This document shows, piece after piece, positions 38,351 through 44,889 of a DNA stretch of 49,506 bases. Origin of the DNA: a virus; the IMG/VR virus record IMGVR_UViG_3300043313_000750, positions 1 through 49,506 of that record. One strand, written 5' to 3'. A model generated the notes under the pieces. The model made no database searches. It was not told the origin of the DNA and saw only the letters and a list, made by a program, of their open reading frames with translations. Numbering within the stretch: position 1 is the stretch's first letter; every line of letters starts with the position of its first letter. The translations under genes were made by a program, and so were the position numbers.

Positions 38351-38656
38351 ATGAACCGCGTAGACCGCATCGCTGGCGTGCGCCTGGTCACCGATCGTCC
38401 GACCGTCGCACTCCCGCCCGTGTCCCCGCCGATCGACGTTGCGATCAACGACGACGACTTCGTCCCGAAGGGCCTGCGGGCCTGGGCTGGGCGGACGGCC
38501 GACGGCTTCCACGTCCAGGGGCTCGTCGACGCCGAGGGTCAGACGTTCGTGACCTGCTACCTCAACGGTGTCTGCGAGACACTGGAGATCCCGGTGGACA
38601 AGGCGCTCGACGCCTACCTCCACCCGTTCGCGTACGGCTTCACCCTTCCCCTGTAG
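38351..38656 (+). CDS. Hypothetical early protein, 101 aa
   Basis: A mixed beta protein (RIAGVRLVTDRPTVALPPVS, WAGRTADGFHVQGLVDAEGQ, TFVTCYLNGVCETLEIPVD). ATG 38351 has GGAGG 5 nt upstream. It is monocistronic between tag elements 4 and 5. No family is recognised. Confidence 0.65.
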   Translation: MNRVDRIAGVRLVTDRPTVALPPVSPPIDVAINDDDFVPKGLRAWAGRTADGFHVQGLVDAEGQTFVTCYLNGVCETLEIPVDKALDAYLHPFAYGFTLPL

Positions 38657-38661
38657 CAAGG

Positions 38662-38684
38662 CCCGGCATCGCCGGGTCGTAGTC
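38662..38684 (+). promoter_or_regulatory. Hairpin-tag element 5, linked to gene at 38724
   Basis: CCCGGC, loop ATC, GCCGGG (38662-38676), overlapping GGTCGTAGTC (38675-38684). Unlike other copies, 39 nt separate tag and ATG; a second hairpin CCGAGC/GCTCGG occupies the extra space before AGGAGG. Confidence 0.7.
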
Positions 38685-38723
38685 GTCCGAGCATCCCGCT
38701 CGGGCACAACAACAGGAGGAACC

Positions 38724-39761
38724 ATGCCTGCATTCTTCACCTACGGCTTCTCGGTTCGCGAGCTCCCTTGGCACGAGCTCGGTAGCGTTCCGATGGAGTA
38801 CCCCGGCCGCGACGAGGCGATTCTTCTCGCGGGCCACGACTTCGACGTGACGGCAGCTCCGCTGTTCGCCCGAGTCGGTAACCCAGAGGCTCCGGCCTTC
38901 ATCGAGGTTCCCGGCTGGCGCCAGCTCATCGCGACGTCGAACAGTGACCGCAAGTCGCCTGTTCACGGCAACCTGCTCCACATCGCCAAGGACTCGTACG
39001 CGGTGATTCAGAACACCGTCGCGTACGACTTCGCCGAGGCGCTGCTCGACCAGGGCTTCCTGTACGAGACAGGCGTGACTCTCAAGGACGGCGCGCTTTG
39101 CGCACTGACCCTGAGGCTCGACGAGCCGATCCAGATCACCGGAGACAACTCGGTCACGCTCCCGTACATCGGCCTGAGCTGGAGCCATGACGGCAGCGGT
39201 GCACTCCGCGGTCGCTCGACCAACGTGCGCATCGTCTGCGCCAACACCGAGTCTGCCTCGGAGGCCCAGGGCAAGCGCCTGGGCACCGACTTCTCGATCC
39301 GACACACGCAGAACTGGAAAGACCGTGTCGAGGACGCGAAGAAGGCGGTCACGGGAGCTCGCCGCGACATCGCTGAGTACCGCGAGGTCATGGAGGCGAT
39401 GGCCGCAATTCCGGTCACCGTCGCCGATCGCGAGCTCTTCGCGAGTGCGGTCGTGCTCGACCAGAAGGTCGCTTCGGTCTCGCGCTTCAAGGCCGACGTG
39501 GCCAAGGGCGCGTACTCCGCTCGTGTCCAGACCAACGTCGAGAAGGCCAAGACCGACGTTCTCGGTCTGTTCGGTGGGCCGACGATCCCGGACGAGCACA
39601 AGCTCACCGCGTACGGCCTGCAGCTCGCAGGGGTCGAGTACCTCGACCACATCCGCAAGGCACACAACGACGCCACGAAGGTCGGTCGTTCGTTGCTGCG
39701 AGACGAGCCCGCCAAGGGTCGCCTCACCCCGCTCATTCACGACATCGTGAACGCGCGGTAG
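38724..39761 (+). CDS. DUF932-family phage/plasmid-like protein, 345 aa
   Basis: The start (FFTYGFSVRELPWHELGS), VPGWRQLIATSNSD, the VIQNTVAYDFAEALLDQ segment and GLSWSHDGSGALRGRSTNVR, CANTESAS match the DUF932 (TIGR03299) family, common in phages and plasmids of actinobacteria, with no fixed function. The C-terminal third is helical (VEKAKTDVLGLFGG) and ends in a basic domain. ATG 38724 has AGGAGG 5 nt upstream; an upstream extension of the frame crosses tag element 5 and is not coding. It is the largest gene of the tagged early region, hence probably highly expressed early. Confidence 0.8.
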   Translation: MPAFFTYGFSVRELPWHELGSVPMEYPGRDEAILLAGHDFDVTAAPLFARVGNPEAPAFIEVPGWRQLIATSNSDRKSPVHGNLLHIAKDSYAVIQNTVAYDFAEALLDQGFLYETGVTLKDGALCALTLRLDEPIQITGDNSVTLPYIGLSWSHDGSGALRGRSTNVRIVCANTESASEAQGKRLGTDFSIRHTQNWKDRVEDAKKAVTGARRDIAEYREVMEAMAAIPVTVADRELFASAVVLDQKVASVSRFKADVAKGAYSARVQTNVEKAKTDVLGLFGGPTIPDEHKLTAYGLQLAGVEYLDHIRKAHNDATKVGRSLLRDEPAKGRLTPLIHDIVNAR

Positions 39762-39774
39762 TACGAGATCGAGG

Positions 39775-39806
39775 GGGGAGCCACGAGCTCCCCTCCGGTC
39801 GTGGTC
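39775..39806 (+). promoter_or_regulatory. Hairpin-tag element 6, orphan
   Basis: GGGGAGC, loop CACGA, GCTCCCC (39775-39793), then CGGTCGTGGTC (39796-39806), a one-base variant of the tag. No Shine-Dalgarno and usable ATG follow. The hairpin lies 13 nt after the DUF932 gene. Confidence 0.55.
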
Positions 39807-39885
39807 GAAGCATGAGACAGGCTCTAGATGCGCGGTCATGGGCGCCCCACTGACCGAGACGCCGGTTGGATCCCGGCCGTCCACA

Positions 39886-39937
39886 CCGGAGGTGGCCCGG
39901 GTGCGTTCAGAAGACCCGAAGCCTCCGGTCGTAGTCA
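39886..39937 (+). promoter_or_regulatory. Hairpin-tag element 7, orphan
   Basis: CCGGAGG (39886-39892) pairs with CCTCCGG (39922-39928), with an inner CGGGT/ACCCG stem; the tag CGGTCGTAGTCA (39926-39937) overlaps the right arm. TGGAGGGCACC follows, as in orphan 2, but no ATG comes at the expected place. Confidence 0.55.
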
Positions 39938-40018
39938 TGGAGGGCACCCGGCGCGAGGCGACAGAATCCTCGCGAGTGAGCGAAAGCACCGGGCCTTAGC
40001 CTGATCCTGAGCTACCAC

Positions 40019-40053
40019 ACCGGGGGCGTAGTCGCGCCCCGGTCGTAGTCAAC
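40019..40053 (+). promoter_or_regulatory. Hairpin-tag element 8, linked to gene at 40066
   Basis: ACCGGGG/CCCCGGT with an inner GCG/CGC extension (40019-40043), then CGGTCGTAGTCAAC (40040-40053), GGAAGGA and ATG 40066; 15 nt between GTAGTC and ATG. The loop itself contains CGTAGTCG, a second tag-like string. Confidence 0.7.
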
Positions 40054-40065
40054 GGAAGGAATGTC

Positions 40066-40344
40066 ATGACCGAGTACGTCACCAAGGCCGAGTTCACGGC
40101 CCAGAAGGCTCGTCTGACCCGGGCACTCCACAGCGACAACCCCGTCGCCGTGCTCGACGCAGTCGAGAAGACCCTCGCCGAGTGGCGCGGGAAGGCGTGG
40201 CCGGACGACTGGGCGCGCTGGCTCCGGTCGCTCGAAGACGCGTGGTACAAGTTCGCGAGCTCGGACGCGTACGACGACGACCAGGACATCAACGACTCGA
40301 AGATCTCCCGACGGTTCGTCGAGGCGATCAGAAGGATGCGATAG
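40066..40344 (+). CDS. Hypothetical early protein, 92 aa
   Basis: A helical protein (KAEFTAQKARLTRALHSDN, VLDAVEKTLAEWRGKAWPDD, then DDDQDINDSKISRRFVEAI). ATG 40066 has GGAAGGA 6 nt upstream. Isolated between tag elements 8 and 9. Not recognised. Confidence 0.65.
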   Translation: MTEYVTKAEFTAQKARLTRALHSDNPVAVLDAVEKTLAEWRGKAWPDDWARWLRSLEDAWYKFASSDAYDDDQDINDSKISRRFVEAIRRMR

Positions 40345-40345
40345 G

Positions 40346-40370
40346 CCCGGTTCGCCGGGTCGTAGTCAAC
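40346..40370 (+). promoter_or_regulatory. Hairpin-tag element 9, linked to gene at 40384
   Basis: CCCGG, tetraloop TTCG, CCGGG (40346-40359), then GGTCGTAGTCAAC (40358-40370), GAAGGAGG and ATG 40384, with 16 nt between GTAGTC and ATG. It follows the previous stop at once. Confidence 0.75.
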
Positions 40371-40383
40371 CGAAGGAGGCACC

Positions 40384-40623
40384 ATGAATCCGAACATCCT
40401 GACCATGCCGCTCATCGAGACCTTCGCCTGCGACGGCAAGGCCCCGAACGTGCTCGGCGCGCACAACCTGGCGCACGACGCACTCGAAGCGGCGCTCGGG
40501 ATCGACCCGCCTGCGGCCTGGACGCTCAAGGTCATGCAGCACTCGTACGACGTCACGTCGGGCGGTGTGGTCTTCCACGCCGAGTTCGCCCGCAACCCCG
40601 AGTTCGAGAGCGACGAGTCATGA
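40384..40623 (+). CDS. Hypothetical early protein, 79 aa
   Basis: Mixed composition (LIETFACDGKAPNVLGAHNL, HDALEAALGIDPPAAWTLKV, SYDVTSGGVVFHAEFARNPE). ATG 40384 has AAGGAGG 5 nt upstream. Its stop overlaps the next ATG by 4 nt (ATGA), so a three-gene coupled unit starts here. Family unknown. Confidence 0.65.
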   Translation: MNPNILTMPLIETFACDGKAPNVLGAHNLAHDALEAALGIDPPAAWTLKVMQHSYDVTSGGVVFHAEFARNPEFESDES

Positions 40624-40706
40624 GCAAGCGAAAGGCAGGGATGTGCGGCTGCTGCCTGATCGTCCACAAGGCCGGGCAGTGCCGCGGCGACAACTCCGGC
40701 TCATGA
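40620..40706 (+). CDS. Cys-rich mini-protein, 28 aa
   Basis: MSKRKAGMCGCCLIVHKAG then QCRGDNSGS: three Cys in CGCC, His16 and a later Cys, a plausible zinc knuckle. The ATG overlaps the previous stop and its own stop overlaps the next ATG (ATGA on both sides), strong evidence for translation despite the size. Function unknown; a nucleic-acid or protein-binding knuckle is possible. Confidence 0.6.
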   Translation: MSKRKAGMCGCCLIVHKAGQCRGDNSGS

Positions 40707-41014
40707 TCAGCGAGGCCCTCAAGGCTCGCGTTCGAGCTGAGATCGGAGACCCGCACGACCAGTGCTACACCGCGTCCGAGGCCTTGTACGTCCTGGCGGG
40801 CGGCAAGGCCGCGGGCATCACGCCGATGCACGGGGTGGTCGAGACCGAGCACACCCGTATCAGCCACTGGTGGCTCAGGGACGAGGACGGCTCGGTCGTG
40901 GATCTCACGGCCGACCAGTTCGACTTCCCGTGGCCCTACGCCGAAGGGCGTGGGCGCGGCTTCCAGACCCACATGAAGAGGGCGGCGCGCGAGCTCGTCG
41001 AGCGCCTGTCCTGA
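40703..41014 (+). CDS. Conserved phage hypothetical, 103 aa
   Basis: CYTASEALYVLAGGKAAGIT followed by SHWWLRDEDGSVVDLTADQF is a recurrent pattern in small proteins of diverse phages; the ordered Cys, His and Asp recall papain-like or transglutaminase folds, but no activity is known. ATG 40703 overlaps the mini-protein stop. Third and last gene of the coupled unit under tag 9. Confidence 0.65.
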   Translation: MISEALKARVRAEIGDPHDQCYTASEALYVLAGGKAAGITPMHGVVETEHTRISHWWLRDEDGSVVDLTADQFDFPWPYAEGRGRGFQTHMKRAARELVERLS

Positions 41015-41039
41015 CGAGCTCCGGCTCGTCGTAGTCAAC
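41014..41039 (+). promoter_or_regulatory. Hairpin-tag element 10, linked to gene at 41053
   Basis: ACGAGC, loop TCCG, GCTCGT (41014-41029), sharing bases with CGTCGTAGTCAAC (41027-41039), then GAAGGAGG and ATG 41053, 16 nt after GTAGTC. The hairpin includes the stop of the previous gene. Confidence 0.75.
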
Positions 41040-41052
41040 CGAAGGAGGATCC

Positions 41053-41307
41053 ATGGCAACGCTCACCCTCAGCACGAACGGCGCCCATCGCGGGCAGCCC
41101 GTTCACGACGTGGAGAAGGCCGAGCTGCATCGGTTCTTCGGGGACGTGACGGCAGACATCGCCATCGTGACCCTGAGCACCGAGCAGGCCCTCGCGGTCG
41201 CGTACGACCTGCTGTACCAGGCGGTCGACGCCGGGGTGCTCACGGGCTGGAACGTCCAGTTCCCCGAGTCCGACCAGTACCCCGATCAGCCCACGTCGTC
41301 CTCATGA
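41053..41307 (+). CDS. Hypothetical early protein, 84 aa
   Basis: An alpha/beta protein (HDVEKAELHRFFGDVTADIA, VTLSTEQALAVAYDLLYQAV). ATG 41053 has AAGGAGG 5 nt upstream. Its stop overlaps the next ATG. Not recognised. Confidence 0.65.
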   Translation: MATLTLSTNGAHRGQPVHDVEKAELHRFFGDVTADIAIVTLSTEQALAVAYDLLYQAVDAGVLTGWNVQFPESDQYPDQPTSSS

Positions 41308-41612
41308 AGACCAAGCCGAGCGGCCACTACCTGATGATCACGCTCCCGGCTCCGTTCGAGACCGTCGAGCGGGTGTACTTCCCGCTCCTGGCCCCGGAAG
41401 AGACCGTCGAGCAGGCGCTCGAGCGCTACGTGGCGGGGCACCCCGACATGAAGGACAGGGTGCGCAACCGCGACAAGACCGAGAGACGAATACGCGGCGA
41501 GATCATCGCCGCGCGTACGACTCACCCGACTAGCTGGCGACGCCAGCAGGCGGAGGATGCAGGACTTCCGTGGCCCGTGCCTACCGGCCGAGCCAGGAGG
41601 CGTGCGCGCTGA
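41304..41612 (+). CDS. Hypothetical early protein, 102 aa
   Basis: Begins HYLMITLPAPFETVERVYFP and continues with a helix EETVEQALERYVAGHPD, then a strongly basic C-terminus (PTGRARRRAR). ATG 41304 overlaps the previous stop (ATGA). The basic tail suggests nucleic-acid contact. The hairpin of element 11 overlaps its stop. Confidence 0.6.
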   Translation: MKTKPSGHYLMITLPAPFETVERVYFPLLAPEETVEQALERYVAGHPDMKDRVRNRDKTERRIRGEIIAARTTHPTSWRRQQAEDAGLPWPVPTGRARRRAR

Positions 41613-41627
41613 GCGCACGTCGTGGTC
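41602..41627 (+). promoter_or_regulatory. Hairpin-tag element 11, orphan
   Basis: GTGCGC, loop GCTGA, GCGCAC (41602-41618), then CGTCGTGGTC (41618-41627), the same A-to-G variant as element 6. No start codon with a ribosome site follows for 240 nt. It may end the upstream unit. Confidence 0.55.
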
Positions 41628-41717
41628 ACAACTTGGACAGGACTGACGGAAACTGCAAGACCCGTCCGTCTAGAGCCCACAGGTGTCCGCGCGTCCCGGC
41701 CGCTGCTATGCCGGTTT

Positions 41718-41733
41718 TCCGCGCCTACGCGGA
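41718..41733 (+). promoter_or_regulatory. Perfect hairpin in the 41.6-41.9 kb gap
   Basis: TCCGCG, loop CCTA, CGCGGA. It lies in a 253-bp non-coding segment (41613-41865), 25 nt before the long leader structure. It could be a terminator stem (no T-run follows) or part of the same leader. Confidence 0.45.
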
Positions 41734-41757
41734 CATATGAACAATGACCCTTCACCA

Positions 41758-41830
41758 TTAGAGGGCGAAGCAGCATCACATACGTCCCATTGGGTGGGTA
41801 CCCTGTAAGTGATGCCCCTCTGCCCTCTAA
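41758..41830 (+). promoter_or_regulatory. Two-part stem-loop leader of the HTH gene
   Basis: TTAGAGGGC (41758-41766) pairs with GCCCTCTAA (41822-41830); after a symmetric 6-by-6 internal loop, GCATCAC (41773-41779) pairs with GTGATGC (41809-41815). The 29-nt apical part contains the palindrome GGGTACCC. The structure ends about 22 nt before the Shine-Dalgarno of the gene at 41866. The symmetry fits an RNA switch or protein-binding leader, or a DNA operator with two half-sites. I match it to no known riboswitch. Confidence 0.6.
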
Positions 41831-41865
41831 GGTTGATGAATCAAACGAAAGACCGAAAGGACGAC

Positions 41866-42342
41866 ATGAACGTGACCAAGCTCCCCGACGCAAGTCGGGA
41901 GAACATGCTCGACGCCGCAGGTCTCGACGGCTCAGCCCGTTGGGACGGCGTGGCGCGCGCCGAAGGGTCGCCCGACGACCCCGTGACCACCGAGTTCATG
42001 AACGACGGTGGCTGGGGCATCGTGACGCCCGGCAACGAGAACCGTGACAGCGGGCTCGTCGCCCACCGAGGCGTGCTGACCGACGGCGAGTACGTGGACT
42101 TCTTTGTGCTCCGCGACGCCGTCGAGGCGGAGCTCGGCTTCACATACGCGGAAGTGTCCGCGGCCTACAGGATTGGCCGTCCAACGGCCGAGCAGCGCCA
42201 GCTACGGGCTCGCATCGACGCCCGCCTGCTGGCGCTTTCGCGTTCCGGGGGCAACATGGACGCCCTGGGCCGCGTGCTCAACATCGGCGAGGCGACGATC
42301 GACCGAGCTCTAGCCCGAGCTCGACTGCAGGAGCGGGCGTGA
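41866..42342 (+). CDS. HTH protein, putative transcription regulator, 158 aa
   Basis: The C-terminal 30 residues (GNMDALGRVLNIGEATIDRA, then LARARL) look like a helix-turn-helix; a second helical segment FTYAEVSAAYRIGRPTAEQR (92-111) precedes it and may also be HTH-like. The N-terminal half is acidic (PDDPVTTEFMNDGGWGIVTP). ATG 41866 has AAAGGA about 6 nt upstream; an upstream in-frame ATG at 41809 lies inside the leader stem and is rejected. It starts the coupled run of replication genes, so it may control them or itself through the structured leader. Confidence 0.65.
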   Translation: MNVTKLPDASRENMLDAAGLDGSARWDGVARAEGSPDDPVTTEFMNDGGWGIVTPGNENRDSGLVAHRGVLTDGEYVDFFVLRDAVEAELGFTYAEVSAAYRIGRPTAEQRQLRARIDARLLALSRSGGNMDALGRVLNIGEATIDRALARARLQERA

Positions 42343-42566
42343 ACCTCAAAGTCGCAGTGGAAGTAGAGACTGGCGAGCCGATGCGGCAGGCGAACGGCAC
42401 TGAGGCGTCGTGTCGGTACGCGGCGCTCAAGCTGAACGGGGTTACGATCTTCCGCGACCTGGTCTTCGACGTGGACAAGGATGGCAATCGCAGCGACTTC
42501 CAGGCGCGCCACAACCTCCTGCACGTCTTCGGCGAGAAGATGCGCCGCCTCCTGGAGGACGAGTGA
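42339..42566 (+). CDS. Hypothetical protein, 75 aa
   Basis: Mostly beta (NLKVAVEVETGEPM, YAALKLNGVTIFRDLVFDVD) with a C-terminal helix (NLLHVFGEKMRRLLEDE). GTG 42339 overlaps the regulator's stop by 4 nt. No family is recognised. Confidence 0.6.
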   Translation: MNLKVAVEVETGEPMRQANGTEASCRYAALKLNGVTIFRDLVFDVDKDGNRSDFQARHNLLHVFGEKMRRLLEDE

Positions 42567-42865
42567 CTCCAGCCGAGGCCCGGTACAAGCGTGCGGCGCG
42601 GCTCGTAGGCCTTCGGGCCGCCGAGCGGGCCTGCGCGATCGACTTCCTGCGCCACGGCGACGAGCGGGGGATCCACGCGAAGCGCTGCGTGTTCGGCGAG
42701 GCCGACGCGTGCTCTCGCGACTACGACCCCTACCCGACGGCCGAGGCGACGCCTGACCCCCGCATGTACGAGGGCACCGCGATCGGCGCGCTCTACGGAT
42801 TCGGAACCACCGCCGCTTGGCAGCTCGCCGGGTGGAACGTACGCAGACATAGGAGGAACGCGTGA
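42563..42865 (+). CDS. Hypothetical protein, 100 aa
   Basis: Starts at GTG 42563, overlapping the previous stop (GTGA). The N-terminal helix is basic (EARYKRAARLVGLRAAERA); two Cys follow (CVFGEADAC). The C-terminal part is Gly/Ala-rich with GTAIGALYGFGTTAAWQLAG, possibly one membrane segment. Its stop overlaps the nuclease start. Function unknown. Confidence 0.55.
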   Translation: MTPAEARYKRAARLVGLRAAERACAIDFLRHGDERGIHAKRCVFGEADACSRDYDPYPTAEATPDPRMYEGTAIGALYGFGTTAAWQLAGWNVRRHRRNA

Positions 42866-43707
42866 CCACCCCAGCCCTCGCGAAGACCACCAGCTCAGGC
42901 GACCGCACCTACGCGTGGCCGCCCCAGCCGCCCTACGAGTTCGAGGTGGCCTCGGTCACCTACTCGATCGGCAACGGGTATCCGAAGCCGTTCCTCATCC
43001 CCTGGGCCGCGAAGATCACGGCCGAGTGTGCGGTCGACAACCACGCCATCGTGGCGGCCATGCTGGAGAAGGACGACCAGCGCGGGGCGATCGACTACCT
43101 CAAGGGAGCTCGCAACCGCTCCGCTGGCGCCAAGGCCGATCGCGGCACGATCGTGCACGCCGCGCTCGAGTCGCACCTCACCGGGGAGAAGCTTGACCCG
43201 AAGGTGCTCGGGGCGCAGCTCGAAGAGGCCCGCGTTCCCCGCAGCCTCTGGAAGGGGGCCCACGGCATGGTCGAGGGCGTGCTCCTGTTCCTCGACGAGT
43301 GGAAGCCTGAGATCTTCCACTCCGAGCAGACGGTCTTCTCCCGAGCTCACGAGTACGGCGGGACGGCCGACGTCCTCGGGAGGGCGGGCATAGAGAAGAA
43401 ACCGACCAAGGCCCGCGAGAACGTCGTGATCGACGTCAAGACCGGGAAGAGCATCTACGACGACACCGCTATGCAGCTTTGTGCCTACGCGCGTGGCGAC
43501 TTCGTGGGGCTCAACGACGGTTCCGAGGTGGCGCTCACGCCGGACGGCAGCCCCATCGAGTGGGGCATCGTGATCCGCCCTACCGCCTCCGGCAAGTACG
43601 AGCGCGCCGTGTTCAACCTCAACGACGAGGTGTTCGAGATGTTTCTCCACTGCCAAGCAATCGCTGAGGGACGCAACGTCCTCAAGCGAAGTCGACGGCC
43701 CAGCTAG
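42862..43707 (+). CDS. Cas4/RecB-like PD-(D/E)XK nuclease, 281 aa
   Basis: The nuclease core is visible in order: RGTIVHAALE (His99), EYGGTADVLG (Asp170), VVIDVKTGKSI (Asp191, Lys193) and MQLCAYARG (Gln205, Tyr209). This is the GxxxH-D-DxK-QxxxY pattern of RecB/Cas4 nucleases, which resect DNA ends in recombination and replication. The usual iron-sulphur Cys cluster of Cas4 is not seen, so it is closer to phage RecB-type exonucleases. GTG 42862 overlaps the previous stop. With the SSB-like protein next to it, it may form a recombination module. Confidence 0.8.
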   Translation: MTTPALAKTTSSGDRTYAWPPQPPYEFEVASVTYSIGNGYPKPFLIPWAAKITAECAVDNHAIVAAMLEKDDQRGAIDYLKGARNRSAGAKADRGTIVHAALESHLTGEKLDPKVLGAQLEEARVPRSLWKGAHGMVEGVLLFLDEWKPEIFHSEQTVFSRAHEYGGTADVLGRAGIEKKPTKARENVVIDVKTGKSIYDDTAMQLCAYARGDFVGLNDGSEVALTPDGSPIEWGIVIRPTASGKYERAVFNLNDEVFEMFLHCQAIAEGRNVLKRSRRPS

Positions 43708-43729
43708 GGCCAGGAAGGGGATCCGAACG

Positions 43730-44092
43730 ATGGGATTCTGGGACGAGTACGTGGACGAGGGCGGCGGCGCGTACGTCACCGCCGACGAGAAGGCGAGCCT
43801 GATCGAGAACCAGGTGGCCTTCCAGATCGTGAAGGTCGAAGAGGACGACGAGAACCAGTACCAGGGGAAGAGCAACCCGCGCTTCCTCGCGACGGTGCTG
43901 CTCCCGAACCCGCTCACCGGGGACGACGAAGAGCGGTTCATCGGCTTCGCCAAGGCGTCGCCTCCGACGACTCGCGACCGCATGCTCGAAGCGCTCGTCG
44001 AGTACCTCGACGACGCCGACAACCAGGGCGAGCCGGTGCTCGTCCAGATGGAGAAGTTCGGCAACTTCATCGCCTTGAAGAAAGCCGAGTAG
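43730..44092 (+). CDS. SSB-like (OB-fold) protein, 120 aa
   Basis: Acidic N-terminus (FWDEYVDEGGGAYV), beta-strand segments (QVAFQIVKVEEDDENQYQG, RFLATVLLPNPLTGDDEERF) and a final strand with FGNFIALKKA. This layout is common in actinophage single-strand DNA-binding candidates placed between exonuclease and primase genes. The acidic tip usual in SSB C-termini is absent. ATG 43730 has AAGGGG about 9 nt upstream. The SSB role is inferred from context and fold-like pattern. Confidence 0.55.
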   Translation: MGFWDEYVDEGGGAYVTADEKASLIENQVAFQIVKVEEDDENQYQGKSNPRFLATVLLPNPLTGDDEERFIGFAKASPPTTRDRMLEALVEYLDDADNQGEPVLVQMEKFGNFIALKKAE

Positions 44093-44889
44093 TGCTCCAG
44101 GCCGCCCTGACCCTGGCCCGCTCCGGCGTCGCCGTGTTCCCCTGCGGGGTCGACAAGGCACCGTCGACGTCGCACGGGTTCCACGACGCCACCACCGACG
44201 CGGACACCATCCGCGCCTGGTCGTGGGACGGGATGATCGGGGCGGCCATCACACCGGGCACGTTCGTGCTCGACGTGGATCCCCGCAACGGGGGAGCCGA
44301 CACCATGGCTCTGCTCGTCAGTGTCACCCGCTGGCTCCCCCGGACGCGGCGCACGCGGACGAAGAGCGGAGGTTCTCACTTCTGGTTCCTTGTCCCGCCT
44401 GACCTGACGCTCCGGGGCTCGCTCGGGCCGGGGGTCGACGTGAAGAGGGCAGGCAAGGGCTACGTGATCGTGCCTCCGAGCCCGGGCTACGTCTGGGTTG
44501 TCGGCGGAGCTCCAGCTCGAGCGCCCGAGTGGCTGCTCGAAGAGCTCGTCGTCGAGACGCGCGCGAACGCCGACGAGGCCGCCGAGCCGAAGTTCTTCCC
44601 CTTCGAGGATGGCACCGCCTACGGGCAGGCCGCCCTCCGCAACGCCCTGGTCGAGCTCGCCGACGCTCCCGAGGGCGGGCGCAACGACGCGCTGAACAAG
44701 ATCGCGTTCGGGCTCGCCCAGCTCGAGGCCGGGGGCGAGCTGTCCCGGGCTGCGGCGCTCGAACGGCTGCTGACCGTGGCCGAGAGCATCGGGCTCCGCT
44801 CCGCCGAAGCCATGAAGACGATCGAGTCGGGCTGGCTGGCCGGGTACCAGATCCCGCGGCAGGCTCCGAAGCGTGAGGTGACGGCGTGA
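44092..44889 (+). CDS. Prim-Pol (archaeo-eukaryotic-type primase-polymerase), 265 aa
   Basis: The N-terminal bifunctional primase/polymerase domain (about 1-150) has SGVAVFPCGVDKAPS, the catalytic pair in FVLDVDPRNGG (Asp61, Asp63), the His motif in SGGSHFWFLV (His97) and GVDVKRAGKGYVIVPPSP (Asp116). Such enzymes start DNA chains and can extend them. Residues 160-265 form a helical accessory domain (GRNDALNKIAFGLAQLEAGG) of the PriCT type. There is no fused helicase, unlike many phage Prim-Pol proteins. GTG 44092 overlaps the preceding TAG (TAGTG). Confidence 0.8.
   Translation: MLQAALTLARSGVAVFPCGVDKAPSTSHGFHDATTDADTIRAWSWDGMIGAAITPGTFVLDVDPRNGGADTMALLVSVTRWLPRTRRTRTKSGGSHFWFLVPPDLTLRGSLGPGVDVKRAGKGYVIVPPSPGYVWVVGGAPARAPEWLLEELVVETRANADEAAEPKFFPFEDGTAYGQAALRNALVELADAPEGGRNDALNKIAFGLAQLEAGGELSRAAALERLLTVAESIGLRSAEAMKTIESGWLAGYQIPRQAPKREVTA

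Larger units (their letters stand above)
39762..40065 (+). other. Non-coding 304-bp segment with orphan elements
   Basis: No ORF with a ribosome site. It holds orphan elements 6 and 7 and the gene-linked element 8. Mini-frames after the orphan tags (13 and 20 codons) lack ribosome sites. Two stable hairpins, each followed by a tag, suggest structured RNA. Confidence 0.5.

Noticed and set aside
39812-39853. 13-codon ORF after the orphan tag at 39796
   Set aside because: No Shine-Dalgarno, too short and not coupled to another gene.
37531-41627. CRISPR array made by the regularly recurring tag
   Set aside because: The repeat is only about 10-14 bp, spacing is set by genes (from about 110 to over 1000 bp), and no spacers of uniform length occur.
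41602-41627. Hairpin-tag elements as ordinary intrinsic terminators
   Set aside because: Stems are followed by TCGTAGTC and not a U-run, and the tag is conserved with fixed distance to start codons, which a terminator would not need.
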